A stretch of 48,152 nt of DNA from Rubripirellula sp. (GCA_029213145.1 JARGNK010000034.1:3010-51161), one strand, 5' to 3'. Counted from the first letter of the stretch, positions 19,687 through 28,614 are shown. Translations and numbers: made by a program. The notes: generated from the letters alone by a model not told the origin.

Positions 19687-21305
19687 GGCACGATTGGATT
19701 ACAACGGCGGTGATATTGGTCGCATGTTGCAACCTGCTATCGATCAACGCATTTGCGCAGCAGGGCCGTGTCGACCCGGTCGCTCGGGCGATCGATACCA
19801 ATGGTGATGGTTCAGTAGATTCAGCGGAGTTGAAATCTGCCGCGGCGTCAATTCGCAAGCTCGACGCGGATGGTGATGGAGCAGTGTCGCTCGCTGAAAT
19901 TCCCGGTAGACGCAGTTCAGGGCAGGACCGTGGTGCCGGCAGCCGATTGGGTGGATACACCACTCCACCACCGGCTAACGTTGTTCCAGACCATCCATTT
20001 AACATCATTGTGGGTCGACTGACCGATGATAGCGGGACCATTCGCGTTCTGTTTCATAGTAACGCCAAAGCCTATGTGATCTATGGTGATCGCTCCGGCA
20101 AGCTGACAAATAATACGGTCACTCACGAACTGCGTGCTGGCGATCCGTTTGACTTCGTCATTGATTCGCTTGCGAAAAACACGCGGTACTTCTATCGACT
20201 TGTTTATCAATCAGATGGGCGCATGCAGCAGAGCGACCAGTTCACCTTTCACACTCAGCGTGACAAGGATGGCTCATTCGTATTCACCGTTCAGGCGGAT
20301 TCGCATCTGGATGAAAACACAAGCGGAGAAGTCTATTTGCGAACACTCGATAACGCACTGGCTGATCAGCCTGACTTTCACTTTGCTCTCGGCGACACCT
20401 TTATGACAGGAAAATATGTGAAGCCGGAATTGTCGGAGCCGCAGTATCTCGCTCAACGATATTATCTCGGCCAGCTTTGCCATTCTGCTGCGTTGTACTT
20501 CGCGTTAGGCAACCACGATGGCGAATCGGGAAATCGCGGATCGAATGTCTGGGCAACCTCCACCCGCAAACGATATCTTCCGAATCCATCGCCAAATGGC
20601 TTCTTCACAGGAAATGTCGTTCGGGAACGGGAAGTTGGATTTCCAGAGAACTATTACCAGTTCGAGTGGGGCGGTGCACAGTTCATCGTGCTTGATCCGT
20701 TTCGGCACACGACAACACGTAATCGTGGGGGTGGCGGGAACAGCGGTAACTGGTACTGGACGCTTGGTGAGCAGCAATACCGATGGCTGAAGCGGTCGCT
20801 CAGCGAGAGTGACGCGAAGTTTCGGTTTGTCTTTCTGCATCACCTCATCGGGGGCAGCGATCGCAATCAACGTGGTGGGAAGGAAGCAGCACCGTTTTGG
20901 GAATGGGGTGGCAAAGGTGCATCTGGCAAAGATGAGTTTGCCCAGCATCGCCCGGGTTGGGGCAAGCCCATTCATCAGATGCTGGTCGACCATGGTGTCG
21001 ATGTCGTCTTTCACGGTCACGATCACATGTTCATCAAGCAGGACCTCGATGGCATCGTTTATCAGCTTGTACCGCAGCCCGGGCATCCGCGAAGCGGGAC
21101 AAGGAGTGCGAAGGATTACGGATACCTTAGCGGCGAAGTTCAAGGAAGCAGCGGACACGTACGCGTTCGTGTAAACGGAAGTTTGGCCCGTGTCGACTAT
21201 GTGCGAGCCTATTTACCTGTTGCCGAAGGCGGAGGGCGGATGAATGGTGATGTCAGCTATTCGTACATGCTGTCGAATGAGAACCACGAAAGGAGTCGTC
21301 GATGA
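19683..21305 (+). CDS. Secreted purple-acid-phosphatase-like metallophosphoesterase with N-terminal EF-hand pair
   Basis: A 540-residue exported phosphoesterase. Order: signal peptide (1-26, ending INAFAQ), an EF-hand pair at 38-73 (DTNGDGSVDSAEL and DADGDGAVSLAEI, loops 23 residues apart), a fibronectin-like domain about 105-190 as in purple acid phosphatases, then the calcineurin-type metal centre: QADSHLD (Asp206, His208), FALGDTF (Asp238), ALGNHDG (Asn277, His278), LHHLIGG (His386/387) and HGHDH (His444, 446, 448). The first motif is DSH instead of the usual DxH/DxxxY variants, but all metal ligands can be met. It should cleave phosphate mono- or diesters outside the cell; the substrate is unknown. 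The stop overlaps the next start (ATGA at 21302-21305), so it is tightly coupled to the sulfatase. Confidence 0.85.
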   Translation: MRHDWITTAVILVACCNLLSINAFAQQGRVDPVARAIDTNGDGSVDSAELKSAAASIRKLDADGDGAVSLAEIPGRRSSGQDRGAGSRLGGYTTPPPANVVPDHPFNIIVGRLTDDSGTIRVLFHSNAKAYVIYGDRSGKLTNNTVTHELRAGDPFDFVIDSLAKNTRYFYRLVYQSDGRMQQSDQFTFHTQRDKDGSFVFTVQADSHLDENTSGEVYLRTLDNALADQPDFHFALGDTFMTGKYVKPELSEPQYLAQRYYLGQLCHSAALYFALGNHDGESGNRGSNVWATSTRKRYLPNPSPNGFFTGNVVREREVGFPENYYQFEWGGAQFIVLDPFRHTTTRNRGGGGNSGNWYWTLGEQQYRWLKRSLSESDAKFRFVFLHHLIGGSDRNQRGGKEAAPFWEWGGKGASGKDEFAQHRPGWGKPIHQMLVDHGVDVVFHGHDHMFIKQDLDGIVYQLVPQPGHPRSGTRSAKDYGYLSGEVQGSSGHVRVRVNGSLARVDYVRAYLPVAEGGGRMNGDVSYSYMLSNENHERSRR

Positions 21306-22822
21306 AGATTCGACTCACCACGTTATTGATTACGGTAATTGCGTTGCCGTATTGCAAAGCTGATGACCTTTCACTGCGTCCGAATTTTGTTTTCATTCAA
21401 GGTGAAGGTCAGGGTTGGGCTAGCACGTCGGTGCAACTTGATCCACGCGAGCCAGGATCGAAAAGCAACTCCTTCTCGACTCCTAGTCTTGAGCGATTGG
21501 CCCGTGAAGGTGTTTGCTTCTCGAATTACTACGCTCCATCACCGCGATGTACGCCTTCCCGAGCAACCTACTTCACCGGAATTAGTCCTGCGAGTTTAGG
21601 AATGACGTTCACGTCCGCGGGGGGTGACACAGGACGGGCATTGATCGAACCTCGCGTTGTCAGTGAATTACCCCAAAGCGTGACTACGATCGCCGAACTG
21701 TTGAAGTCAGTGGGATATGCGACTGCTCACTTCGGAAAATGGCATGTCGGAAGAGCCGATCCGCGAGTTCACGGTTTTGACGAGTCGGATGGAGCGACCA
21801 GTAACAGCGGGCCAGAGAACTCACGTAACCCTAATCCAAAACAAGCGTATGGCATGGTGGAGCGTGGAATCGGGTTTATTCGCCGACAGGCTAAATCCAA
21901 CAAACCATTCTACGTTCAGCTTTCGCAATATGGAGGTCGTTCACAGGCGGACGCAAAGCCAGAGACGTTTGAAAAAGTTTTGCAGCTTGGGCTTGGCAGA
22001 GACCAACGCAACATAGGGGCGGCCGCCGTAGCGCTCGACATGGATATCACGATCGGAATGCTGCTCAGTACACTGGACGAACTGAATATTGCGGACAACA
22101 CATATGTGATTTATACCGCCGATCATGGCACGCCCGGTCGCAATGGTCCGTTGCAGGGTGGCAAGGGCGGCTTGTGGGATGGTGGGATTCGCATCCCGCT
22201 CTTCATTCGGGGGCCCATCGCAAAGGCAGGCTCGCACACCAGTGTCTTGGCCACTGGTGCAGACCTTGTTCCCACTGTCGCTGATCTTGCCGGCATCGCC
22301 GAAACGATGTCCGACCGAGTGGAAGGCGGCAGCCTGCGACAGGTGCTGATCGACCCTGTTTCCGGCACAGTAAAACGCCCACGCGAAGAGATTGTCTTTC
22401 ACTTTCCGCACTACGACAAGGATCCGCTTGGGCCGGTTTCGGCGCTCATTGTCGGCGACTTCAAGCTCGTGCGAATCTACGAAGGCAATCGGAACCTTTT
22501 GTTCAATCTCGCGAAAGACCTCGGCGAACACAATGACCTTGCTGCCAGTCGTAGCGAAAAGGTTCGCGAACTCTCGGATCGGCTCACAAGCTACCTCGAA
22601 TCGATTGATGCTGGCATGCCGATACAGCGGTCGGGCGATGCTCCTGCGTCGGTTGCCATGCGAAATACGAACTCAAGACCTGACGCGATCATGCAGGGAT
22701 TGGATAAGAATGACGACGGACAGCTCACCAAAGATGAAATCGAATATCTGCCTGCTTTACTACGTTCTTTGGATAAGAACCAAGACGGCACGTTATCCCG
22801 CGACGAAACACGCGTTCGTTAA
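21302..22822 (+). CDS. Secreted sulfatase-family protein with altered active site and C-terminal EF-hand pair
   Basis: A 506-residue sulfatase fold with a signal peptide (IRLTTLLITVIALPYCKA). The formylglycine motif CTPSR is intact (Cys83-Arg87), as is HFGKWH (about 143-148). Several usual residues are changed. The metal-binding TDDQGW is GEGQGW (Glu35-Gly36 in place of Asp-Asp). The expected active-site His region reads QLSQYGGRSQADA with no His (the downstream sulfatase in the same operon has WHALHAP). The second metal pair is Asp274-His275 in place of Asp-Asn. The C-terminus carries an EF-hand pair (DKNDDGQLTKDEI, DKNQDGTLSRDET, spacing 23). It could be a divergent sulfatase, an enzyme with altered metal use, or a binding protein. 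ATGA overlap with the phosphoesterase gene upstream; 39 bp to the EF-hand gene downstream. Confidence 0.88.
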   Translation: MKIRLTTLLITVIALPYCKADDLSLRPNFVFIQGEGQGWASTSVQLDPREPGSKSNSFSTPSLERLAREGVCFSNYYAPSPRCTPSRATYFTGISPASLGMTFTSAGGDTGRALIEPRVVSELPQSVTTIAELLKSVGYATAHFGKWHVGRADPRVHGFDESDGATSNSGPENSRNPNPKQAYGMVERGIGFIRRQAKSNKPFYVQLSQYGGRSQADAKPETFEKVLQLGLGRDQRNIGAAAVALDMDITIGMLLSTLDELNIADNTYVIYTADHGTPGRNGPLQGGKGGLWDGGIRIPLFIRGPIAKAGSHTSVLATGADLVPTVADLAGIAETMSDRVEGGSLRQVLIDPVSGTVKRPREEIVFHFPHYDKDPLGPVSALIVGDFKLVRIYEGNRNLLFNLAKDLGEHNDLAASRSEKVRELSDRLTSYLESIDAGMPIQRSGDAPASVAMRNTNSRPDAIMQGLDKNDDGQLTKDEIEYLPALLRSLDKNQDGTLSRDETRVR

Positions 22823-22861
22823 GCAAGTATGCAAACCTACAGACAACAAAGGAAACGTAAC

Positions 22862-23374
22862 ATGAAACGGATCATCACTCTCGCAGCAGCGATCGTGTCG
22901 TTGACGATCGCAGACTCAGCATTCGCTCAGCAAGAAAACAAAGCGAATGATAGACAACGTCAAGGTCAACAACAGGATCGTGGTGAGCGACGAGGTGGGG
23001 GCCGGGGGCAACAACAAGATCGCGGTGCAGAACAAGGTGGTGGTCAGCGCCAGAAAGGTGGTGAACGGGGTGGTCAAGAACGGGGAGGTCAAGGAGGCGG
23101 CAGGCAGGGCGGTGGTGGGCTGTTTCGGCTACTCGACACTGACCGTGATGGCAAACTGTCCCCACAAGAGATCGCCGGTGCGGTCGCCGCATTGATGAAG
23201 TTAGATGCAAACAAAGATGGCATTCTTGATGCCCAGGAACTGGTGGTTCGTGGCGGTGGCGGCCGAGGTGGTCAGGGACGTAATCGTGACGGGGAGCGAG
23301 GTGCCGAGAACTCGAATCGGCGCGGCGGTGGGCAAGGAAAGGGCGGCAAAGCCAAACAGACGCCTGAGAACTAA
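22862..23374 (+). CDS. Small secreted EF-hand protein with Gly/Gln/Arg-rich flanks
   Basis: A 170-residue exported protein. I chose the ATG at 22862, which follows AAAGGAAACGTAAC (a good ribosome site) and gives the signal peptide KRIITLAAAIVSLTIADSAFA. After it comes a long low-complexity stretch of Gln, Arg and Gly (QQQDRGERRGGGRGQQQDRG and similar), a central EF-hand pair (DTDRDGKLSPQEI, DANKDGILDAQEL, spacing 23), and another Gly/Arg-rich tail ending in Lys. No enzyme domain. The EF-hand pair is nearly the same as those attached to the neighbouring enzymes, so this may be a free adaptor or scaffold copy of the module; the basic tails could bind anionic polymers. Both ideas are inference. 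Confidence 0.8.
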   Translation: MKRIITLAAAIVSLTIADSAFAQQENKANDRQRQGQQQDRGERRGGGRGQQQDRGAEQGGGQRQKGGERGGQERGGQGGGRQGGGGLFRLLDTDRDGKLSPQEIAGAVAALMKLDANKDGILDAQELVVRGGGGRGGQGRNRDGERGAENSNRRGGGQGKGGKAKQTPEN

Positions 23375-23386
23375 TAGAGAGTTGCT

Positions 23387-24964
23387 ATGAAGTCCTGTCT
23401 TAGCATCGCACTTGCGATCTCATTGGTGTCTGCTTCGGCCAACGCTGCAGATCGACCCAACATTGTGTTCATGATGTCCGACGACCAGGCTTGGAATGGA
23501 CTCTCTGTATCGATGCACCCTGATCTTGAATGGTCGAAAAGTTCGATTGTCGATACGCCGAATCTCGAAAAGTTGGCTGCACAGGGGATGCGGTTTTCCG
23601 CTGCTTATGCACCTGCATCGGTCTGTTCACCGACTCGCGTCAGTTTGCAGACCGGGAAAAGTTCGGCAGCGATGCATTGGACCAAGGCTGCGCCACCGGA
23701 AATCGGCCACAAGATGATCGAACCCCGCAATATTCGATCGATACCTGCATCGGATGTAACCATCGGTGAACTCCTGCAGTCTGCTGGTTATGCGACTGCT
23801 CACTATGGCAAATGGCACATCAATGGTGGCGGCCCCGCGGCGAATGGCTATGACGAGGGCGATGGCAATCTTGGCAATGAGCACGCTCACCAGTACGGCG
23901 ATCCAAACCCCGCCGATATTTTTGGCATGGCAGAGCGGGCGGTGATGTTCATGGAGAAGAACAAGGCTGTCGATAAGCCGTTTTTCATACAGATGTCATG
24001 GCATGCCTTGCACGCTCCACAAAATGCGATGAAAGAAACGCTTGTGAAGTACGCTCAGCGGATGAGCAGTAGCGTCGACGAAAAACGGGTCGGTAGCGCG
24101 GCGATCGCAGAGAATCTGGACACCGGAGTCGGCATGGTTATCGATGCCATCGACCGGCTTGGGCTGACAGATAATACGTACGTCATCTACATGTCCGACA
24201 ACGGTAGTGGCGGAGGAGGCGGTGGCAAGCGTGGTAGAAGGCGAGCTGGTCTCGCCGGTGGTAAAGGTGGCGTGTGGGAAGGTGGGATTCGCAGCCCGCT
24301 AATCATTCGTGGTCCTGGTGTACCCGCGAGTTCATGGTGCCATGAGCGAGTCGTCGGCTACGACTTCTACCCCACGTATTGCGTGTGGGCCGGTCTTTCG
24401 GAATCGAAACTCCCCCGCAATATCGAAGGTGGCAGCATTGTCAGCCTGCTCCGTAATGGCAGGGGAACTGTGAAACGTCCACGCAAAGAACTGGTCTTTC
24501 ACTTCCCGCACTATCAAGGCGGTGACGGGCCGCATTCCGCTTTGTTTCTTGGCAATTACAAGCTGATGAAATTCTACGAAGACAATCGCCTCGCCCTGTT
24601 CGACATCGCTGCAGACATTTCAGAACAAAACGATCTGTCGCAGCAAATGCCTCAGAAAGTCAAAGAACTTGATCGTTTGCTGGTGAAATATCTGCAGGAC
24701 ATTAACGCACAAATGGCTGTGCCGAATCCGCAATTTGATCCCAATGCCCATCCAGCAGCAAGGCAACGAGGAGGTGGGAACCGCCGCACGGACCCGATCC
24801 TTTCGTTGAGTGATGCCAACCGCGATGGCCAACTTTCAACAGCCGAAATCAACGCGATCCCCGGGGCACTTCGAGAAACAGATGCGGATGGCAATGGCGT
24901 TGTGACACTACAAGAAATCCAAGCGGGACAAACGAAGAGGAATCGCAGTGGCAATGCACTCTAA
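23387..24964 (+). CDS. Secreted sulfatase with C-terminal EF-hand pair
   Basis: A 525-residue sulfatase with signal peptide (KSCLSIALAISLVSASANA). Catalytic features are complete: SDDQAW (Asp32, Asp33), formylglycine motif CSPTR (Cys80-Arg84), HYGKWH (about 139-144), WHALHAP (His near 209), MSDNG (Asp271, Asn272) and a Lys in LAGGKGGVWEGGIRSPLIIR. A Gly-rich and basic insert (GSGGGGGGKRGRRRAG, 273-288) sits just after the second metal pair. The C-terminus has the operon's EF-hand module at 476-511 (DANRDGQLSTAEI, DADGNGVVTLQEI, spacing 23). It should hydrolyse a sulfate ester outside the cell. It lies 12 bp after the EF-hand gene, with GAGAG before the ATG, and its end overlaps the start of the next gene, so all three are co-expressed. 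Confidence 0.92.
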   Translation: MKSCLSIALAISLVSASANAADRPNIVFMMSDDQAWNGLSVSMHPDLEWSKSSIVDTPNLEKLAAQGMRFSAAYAPASVCSPTRVSLQTGKSSAAMHWTKAAPPEIGHKMIEPRNIRSIPASDVTIGELLQSAGYATAHYGKWHINGGGPAANGYDEGDGNLGNEHAHQYGDPNPADIFGMAERAVMFMEKNKAVDKPFFIQMSWHALHAPQNAMKETLVKYAQRMSSSVDEKRVGSAAIAENLDTGVGMVIDAIDRLGLTDNTYVIYMSDNGSGGGGGGKRGRRRAGLAGGKGGVWEGGIRSPLIIRGPGVPASSWCHERVVGYDFYPTYCVWAGLSESKLPRNIEGGSIVSLLRNGRGTVKRPRKELVFHFPHYQGGDGPHSALFLGNYKLMKFYEDNRLALFDIAADISEQNDLSQQMPQKVKELDRLLVKYLQDINAQMAVPNPQFDPNAHPAARQRGGGNRRTDPILSLSDANRDGQLSTAEINAIPGALRETDADGNGVVTLQEIQAGQTKRNRSGNAL

Positions 24965-26054
24965 TTTCTTACGACCAATGGTCGTTCTACTGATTGCGAC
25001 TCTCAGCTGCGCAGCGTCAACGAGCGAAGCTCAAAATCGTGAACGAGACGGAACGCAGTGGCCATCCTTGGATCAAGGATTTCTGTTTGTGGAAGGGAAG
25101 TATGTTCCGCGGCCCTACGAATTTCGGCGAGAAGGCGAGCATTACTTTGTGAACGAGATCAACCTTGCATCGCTCGGTGTTGACCTGTCGGCGTACGAGG
25201 AAGAGGTGAAGACACATCAAGATCGGCGAGACGGCAAAAAGCGACGTGGAAAATCGCGTGATCCGATTTCGAAGTTTCATTGGGATTTGTATTTGACAAT
25301 CCGATTCAATGATCCGGTACTGCTCGTTTCTGGTTTGCCTCCGCTTTGGTTCGGTGAAAGCACTGGTGGGGATTTGCTCCGAGTGCTGGTGGACGATGAG
25401 AAACGTGCGTCTGCCGCGAAAAGCGTTCCCGATTGGAAGCCAATCATCCCACTCAAGCCAACTGATTCTCCACGCGTGATGGAATACCTATCGGAATGGC
25501 TTGCGTCTTTTCGGCCATCTTCGACGCTGTTGTCCAATGCGACCGCACGAATTGAGGTTCTGGATACGGTAGAAGCCGCGAATGCACAGTCGAGCGAGGC
25601 AACAATCCGACTCGCAACAGTCGGATACCCACTCACAATCTTGATGATGGTATTGGTTGTGCTTGCTTTTGGCCACTTGTTATCACATCGCCCAACTCCG
25701 CTCGACCGGGGTGGCACGCTCGAGCCGAGTGGCAACGCATTTCCCCCGGAACTCAGCGTTCACTTCAATCGATCGCTGATGTTAATCGGCGGCTTATCAG
25801 CAGTAGACCTAATCTGGACGCTTCTCGTTTCCCAGGCCGGTGCGATGCATGAACTAAATCCGATTGGGAGCCGGATGATTGACGACCCTTTGGAGCTGAT
25901 TGTCTTCAAAGTGCTGGTTACGACAGCGGCTCTCGGGTTGCTGTACTTTTGCCGTCACGTCCCACTGGCTCGACAGGCTTCCTGGTGGGGTTGCCTCGTG
26001 TTGACGCTCGTTGCTTCCCGCTGGCTCATTTTCAACTCCATGTTCATTTCCTAG
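24954..26054 (+). CDS. Membrane protein with C-terminal DUF5658-like domain
   Basis: A 366-residue protein overlapping the end of the sulfatase gene by 11 bp. Start ATG at 24954; a GTG two codons earlier is possible. N-terminal signal or anchor (FLRPMVVLLIATLSCAASTS), then about 180 residues outside the membrane with GFLFVEGKYVPRPYEFRREG and a basic stretch (HQDRRDGKKRRGKSRD), then a membrane segment at about 225-245 (YPLTILMMVLVVLAFGHLL). The C-terminal 110 residues form a three- or four-helix membrane unit with SAVDLIWTLLVSQAGAMHEL-NP, then IVFKVLVTTAALGLLYFC and the end WLIFNSMFIS. The D...T...E-x-NP signature fits DUF5658, a domain of unknown function. Its place inside the sulfatase operon suggests it anchors or assists the secreted enzymes at the membrane; this is inference. 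Confidence 0.7.
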   Translation: MHSNFLRPMVVLLIATLSCAASTSEAQNRERDGTQWPSLDQGFLFVEGKYVPRPYEFRREGEHYFVNEINLASLGVDLSAYEEEVKTHQDRRDGKKRRGKSRDPISKFHWDLYLTIRFNDPVLLVSGLPPLWFGESTGGDLLRVLVDDEKRASAAKSVPDWKPIIPLKPTDSPRVMEYLSEWLASFRPSSTLLSNATARIEVLDTVEAANAQSSEATIRLATVGYPLTILMMVLVVLAFGHLLSHRPTPLDRGGTLEPSGNAFPPELSVHFNRSLMLIGGLSAVDLIWTLLVSQAGAMHELNPIGSRMIDDPLELIVFKVLVTTAALGLLYFCRHVPLARQASWWGCLVLTLVASRWLIFNSMFIS

Positions 26055-26081
26055 TAATCACACACCCGGGGAATAAAGCCC

Positions 26082-26840
26082 ATGCTTGCTGCCCTCTCTC
26101 GAATCTATTTGGTCATGATCGCTGGCATTGTTGTTTCTGGGCAGGTTCTCGCGCAGTCGCCCGCACCAAAGATCCGTAAGCCAATTATCGACGACACAAT
26201 CAAAGCGAACGTTTATGCGGATAACTCGTTCAAGCTTTACATTAATGGTGAGTTGGTTGCTATCGACTCGATTAATTTCGTGCCGCACAACGTTGTCTCT
26301 GTCGACGTCTTGCCGGCCTACCCGATGACAATCGCGGTCATGGGAATCGACAACGCCGACCCGAAAACAGGTATGGAATACGCCAACACAAATATCGGCG
26401 ATGGTGGCTTTATCCGGAAGTTGGGTGATGGCACGGTCACAAATGCTATGTGGAAAGCGAAGAAGTTCTCCTGGGGACCGATCGACGGCGACATCGAAAA
26501 TCCTCGCGTCGAAAACATCCCCCTTCCCAAGGACTGGCAGGCGGTTGACTTTGATGATAGCCAGTGGCCCAATGCCAAAGAGTTCACTGAGGAAGAGGTC
26601 GGCCCGAAGGGGCCGTTCTTTGAACACGACTTCAAAGGAGCCAAGTTCATTTGGTCCGACGACGTGAAGCTCGACAACCTTGTGCTTTTCCGCACTGTTG
26701 TGAAGTCGCCACCTGACGGCAAGGACCGTCCCGATTTCCGGGGACTCACCGACGTAGTTCCGCAACGGGGCGGGGGAGGTGGTGGTCGTCGAGGTGGCGG
26801 TGGCAACCGAGGACAACGCGGATCGAACCGGGCGAATTAA
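26082..26840 (+). CDS. Secreted protein of unknown function, Gly-rich C-terminus
   Basis: A 252-residue exported protein with a signal peptide (RIYLVMIAGIVVSGQVLA). The mature part has a beta-rich domain: NVYADNSFKLYINGELVAID, HNVVSVDVLPAYPMTIAVMG, ENIPLPKDWQAVDFDDSQWP. The phrases 'LYINGE', 'DFDDSQWP' and the ending 'FRTVV' recall galactose-binding-like beta-sandwich modules that clip onto glycans, but I cannot name a family. The last 25 residues are Gly/Arg repeats (GGGGGGRRGGGGNRGQRGS), like those of the EF-hand protein and the second sulfatase in this operon. It follows the DUF5658-like gene by 27 bp and precedes the YHYH gene by 46 bp; GGGGAATAAAG is upstream of the ATG. A carbohydrate-binding role is a guess. 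Confidence 0.7.
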   Translation: MLAALSRIYLVMIAGIVVSGQVLAQSPAPKIRKPIIDDTIKANVYADNSFKLYINGELVAIDSINFVPHNVVSVDVLPAYPMTIAVMGIDNADPKTGMEYANTNIGDGGFIRKLGDGTVTNAMWKAKKFSWGPIDGDIENPRVENIPLPKDWQAVDFDDSQWPNAKEFTEEEVGPKGPFFEHDFKGAKFIWSDDVKLDNLVLFRTVVKSPPDGKDRPDFRGLTDVVPQRGGGGGGRRGGGGNRGQRGSNRAN

Positions 26841-26886
26841 GAAGCGACCCTTGCAACTCAATCACATCTCTCCGCGAAAGACGACC

Positions 26887-28614
26887 ATGAACAAATCACG
26901 CCGGATCTCAATTTCTGTGTTGTTGGCTGCAGTCTTGTCTCCGACCATGCTGCTCGCTCACGAAGGACACTCGCATGTTCCTTCGCCTCAGGCACAGCAG
27001 CAGATCAAGCGGCTGAACATCGAGCTGCCCAAGGTTCATTTTGTTGTTCAAAACCGATCGGTGGATTTTCGTCCCGATCTCGCAAAGCTGTTCGATCCGT
27101 TCAAGGAGAAGGTCAGTGTTCGTTTTGATCGCGACTTCCTGTTCGTTGAATCTAACGGAATGCCGGATCATTCGATGATGACTGGTATCACGGCCTGGCA
27201 GCAACAAGTTCCTCTGCCTCAGTCTTACACCGGCAGCAATGCGTGGAGAATTCCGCTGCATCCAGTTCCGGCGAAGAACCCATTGTCAACGAAGGAGCAT
27301 TTCTTTCGCGGGGCAATCGCCTTGGCAGTCAATGGTGTGCCGATCTTCAATCCGATCAAAAACGATGGTAGAACCGATGCGTTACTCGCCGGTGAACTTG
27401 ATCAGTGGGGCGGGCATTGTGGTCGAGCTGACGACTACCATTATCACATTGCACCTGTGCATTTGGAAAAGATCGTTGGTGTCGGAAACCCGGTTGCTGT
27501 GGCTTTCGATGGATATCCAATTTATGGATACAACGATCCGAACGGAAAACCACCAACAGACCTCGATTGGTTGAATGGACACAAAGGTCCGGACGGCGAG
27601 TACCACTACCACGCAACGACAACCTTTCCTTACCTGAACGGCGGTTTCTACGGTGAAGTCGTCGAACTCAATGGACAAGTCGATCCGCAACCACGGGCAC
27701 AGGGCGTTCGCCCGGCACTTCCCGGTCTGAAAGGCGCGAAGATCGTTGGTTTCGAGAGGCCGGAGTCGGGCAGGTTCATTGTCCGTTACGAAGTCTATGG
27801 CGACCCGCGATCCGTCCAGTACACCGTTGCCGAAAACGGATCGGCGACCTTTAATTTTGTTTCATCGCAGGGTACAAACACCGAAAACTACACGCCACCT
27901 CAAAGAGGTGGTGGCGACGGCCGACGAAACGCACAGCGTCCAGGATCACAACGACCCACTGGCAATGAACCACGCGGCAATGAACCACGCGGCGGAGGCG
28001 GCGGACGGGCTGTGAATGAAAGCCCTGGCGGTGATCTCATTGTTTCAGCATTGGATTCAAACGGTGATGGTCGGATTGAAAAATCCGAGCTTCGCGGAGC
28101 CGCGGCCGCCTTGCGTAAGCTCGACAAGAACAAGGATGGCCAATTAACGGCCGAAGAAATCCGCGGCCCAGTCGGCGTGCGACAAGGCGGCCCACCCAAG
28201 AGACCTCGCGGTGGTGGCAGTCCTCAGGGGCAAATTGGAAGTTCACGCGGCCCACAGCCCAGCGATGGTCTCCGTCAACCGTGGATTCTGGTTCATGCGG
28301 ATGAGATCGATCTCGATAAGAACAAGATCATCAGTCGGGACGAAATCGTCGGTGAAGCAAACAAGGCTTTTGCAGGGTATGACAAGAACAACGACGGTAA
28401 ACTCAGTCAAAGTGAACTGAGCGGACGCGGCGGATCACGCAGTGCAATGGGCGGGTTCCTAAAAGGCCACGCCAAGGAAATCGATCGTGATGGAGATGGC
28501 ATCCTGACCCGAACCGAAGCCATCGGTAATGCGGAGCGAATGTTCGGCAAAATGGACACCAACGAAGACGGCAAGATCACGTCGGAAGAAATGGAGGCTT
28601 CACGGCGAAAGTGA
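26887..28614 (+). CDS. YHYH-domain protein with three EF-hand pairs
   Basis: A 575-residue exported protein. Start ATG 26887 gives the signal peptide (RRISISVLLAAVLSPTMLLA) directly followed by HEGHSHVP, a His-rich N-terminus that could bind metal. The YHYH domain spans about residues 50-265 with both hallmark repeats, DDYHYHIAPVHLEK (184-187) and GEYHYHATTTFPYLNGG (239-242), plus VAVAFDGYPIYGY. After a region with VRYEVYGDPRSVQYTVAENG come Gly/Arg-rich linkers and three EF-hand pairs: DSNGDGRIEKSEL/DKNKDGQLTAEEI (spacing 23, the operon's common module), DLDKNKIISRDEI/DKNNDGKLSQSEL and DRDGDGILTRTEA/DTNEDGKITSEEM (both spacing 24). YHYH proteins have no settled function. Six calcium loops plus many histidines point to metal binding outside the cell. 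Confidence 0.88.
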   Translation: MNKSRRISISVLLAAVLSPTMLLAHEGHSHVPSPQAQQQIKRLNIELPKVHFVVQNRSVDFRPDLAKLFDPFKEKVSVRFDRDFLFVESNGMPDHSMMTGITAWQQQVPLPQSYTGSNAWRIPLHPVPAKNPLSTKEHFFRGAIALAVNGVPIFNPIKNDGRTDALLAGELDQWGGHCGRADDYHYHIAPVHLEKIVGVGNPVAVAFDGYPIYGYNDPNGKPPTDLDWLNGHKGPDGEYHYHATTTFPYLNGGFYGEVVELNGQVDPQPRAQGVRPALPGLKGAKIVGFERPESGRFIVRYEVYGDPRSVQYTVAENGSATFNFVSSQGTNTENYTPPQRGGGDGRRNAQRPGSQRPTGNEPRGNEPRGGGGGRAVNESPGGDLIVSALDSNGDGRIEKSELRGAAAALRKLDKNKDGQLTAEEIRGPVGVRQGGPPKRPRGGGSPQGQIGSSRGPQPSDGLRQPWILVHADEIDLDKNKIISRDEIVGEANKAFAGYDKNNDGKLSQSELSGRGGSRSAMGGFLKGHAKEIDRDGDGILTRTEAIGNAERMFGKMDTNEDGKITSEEMEASRRK

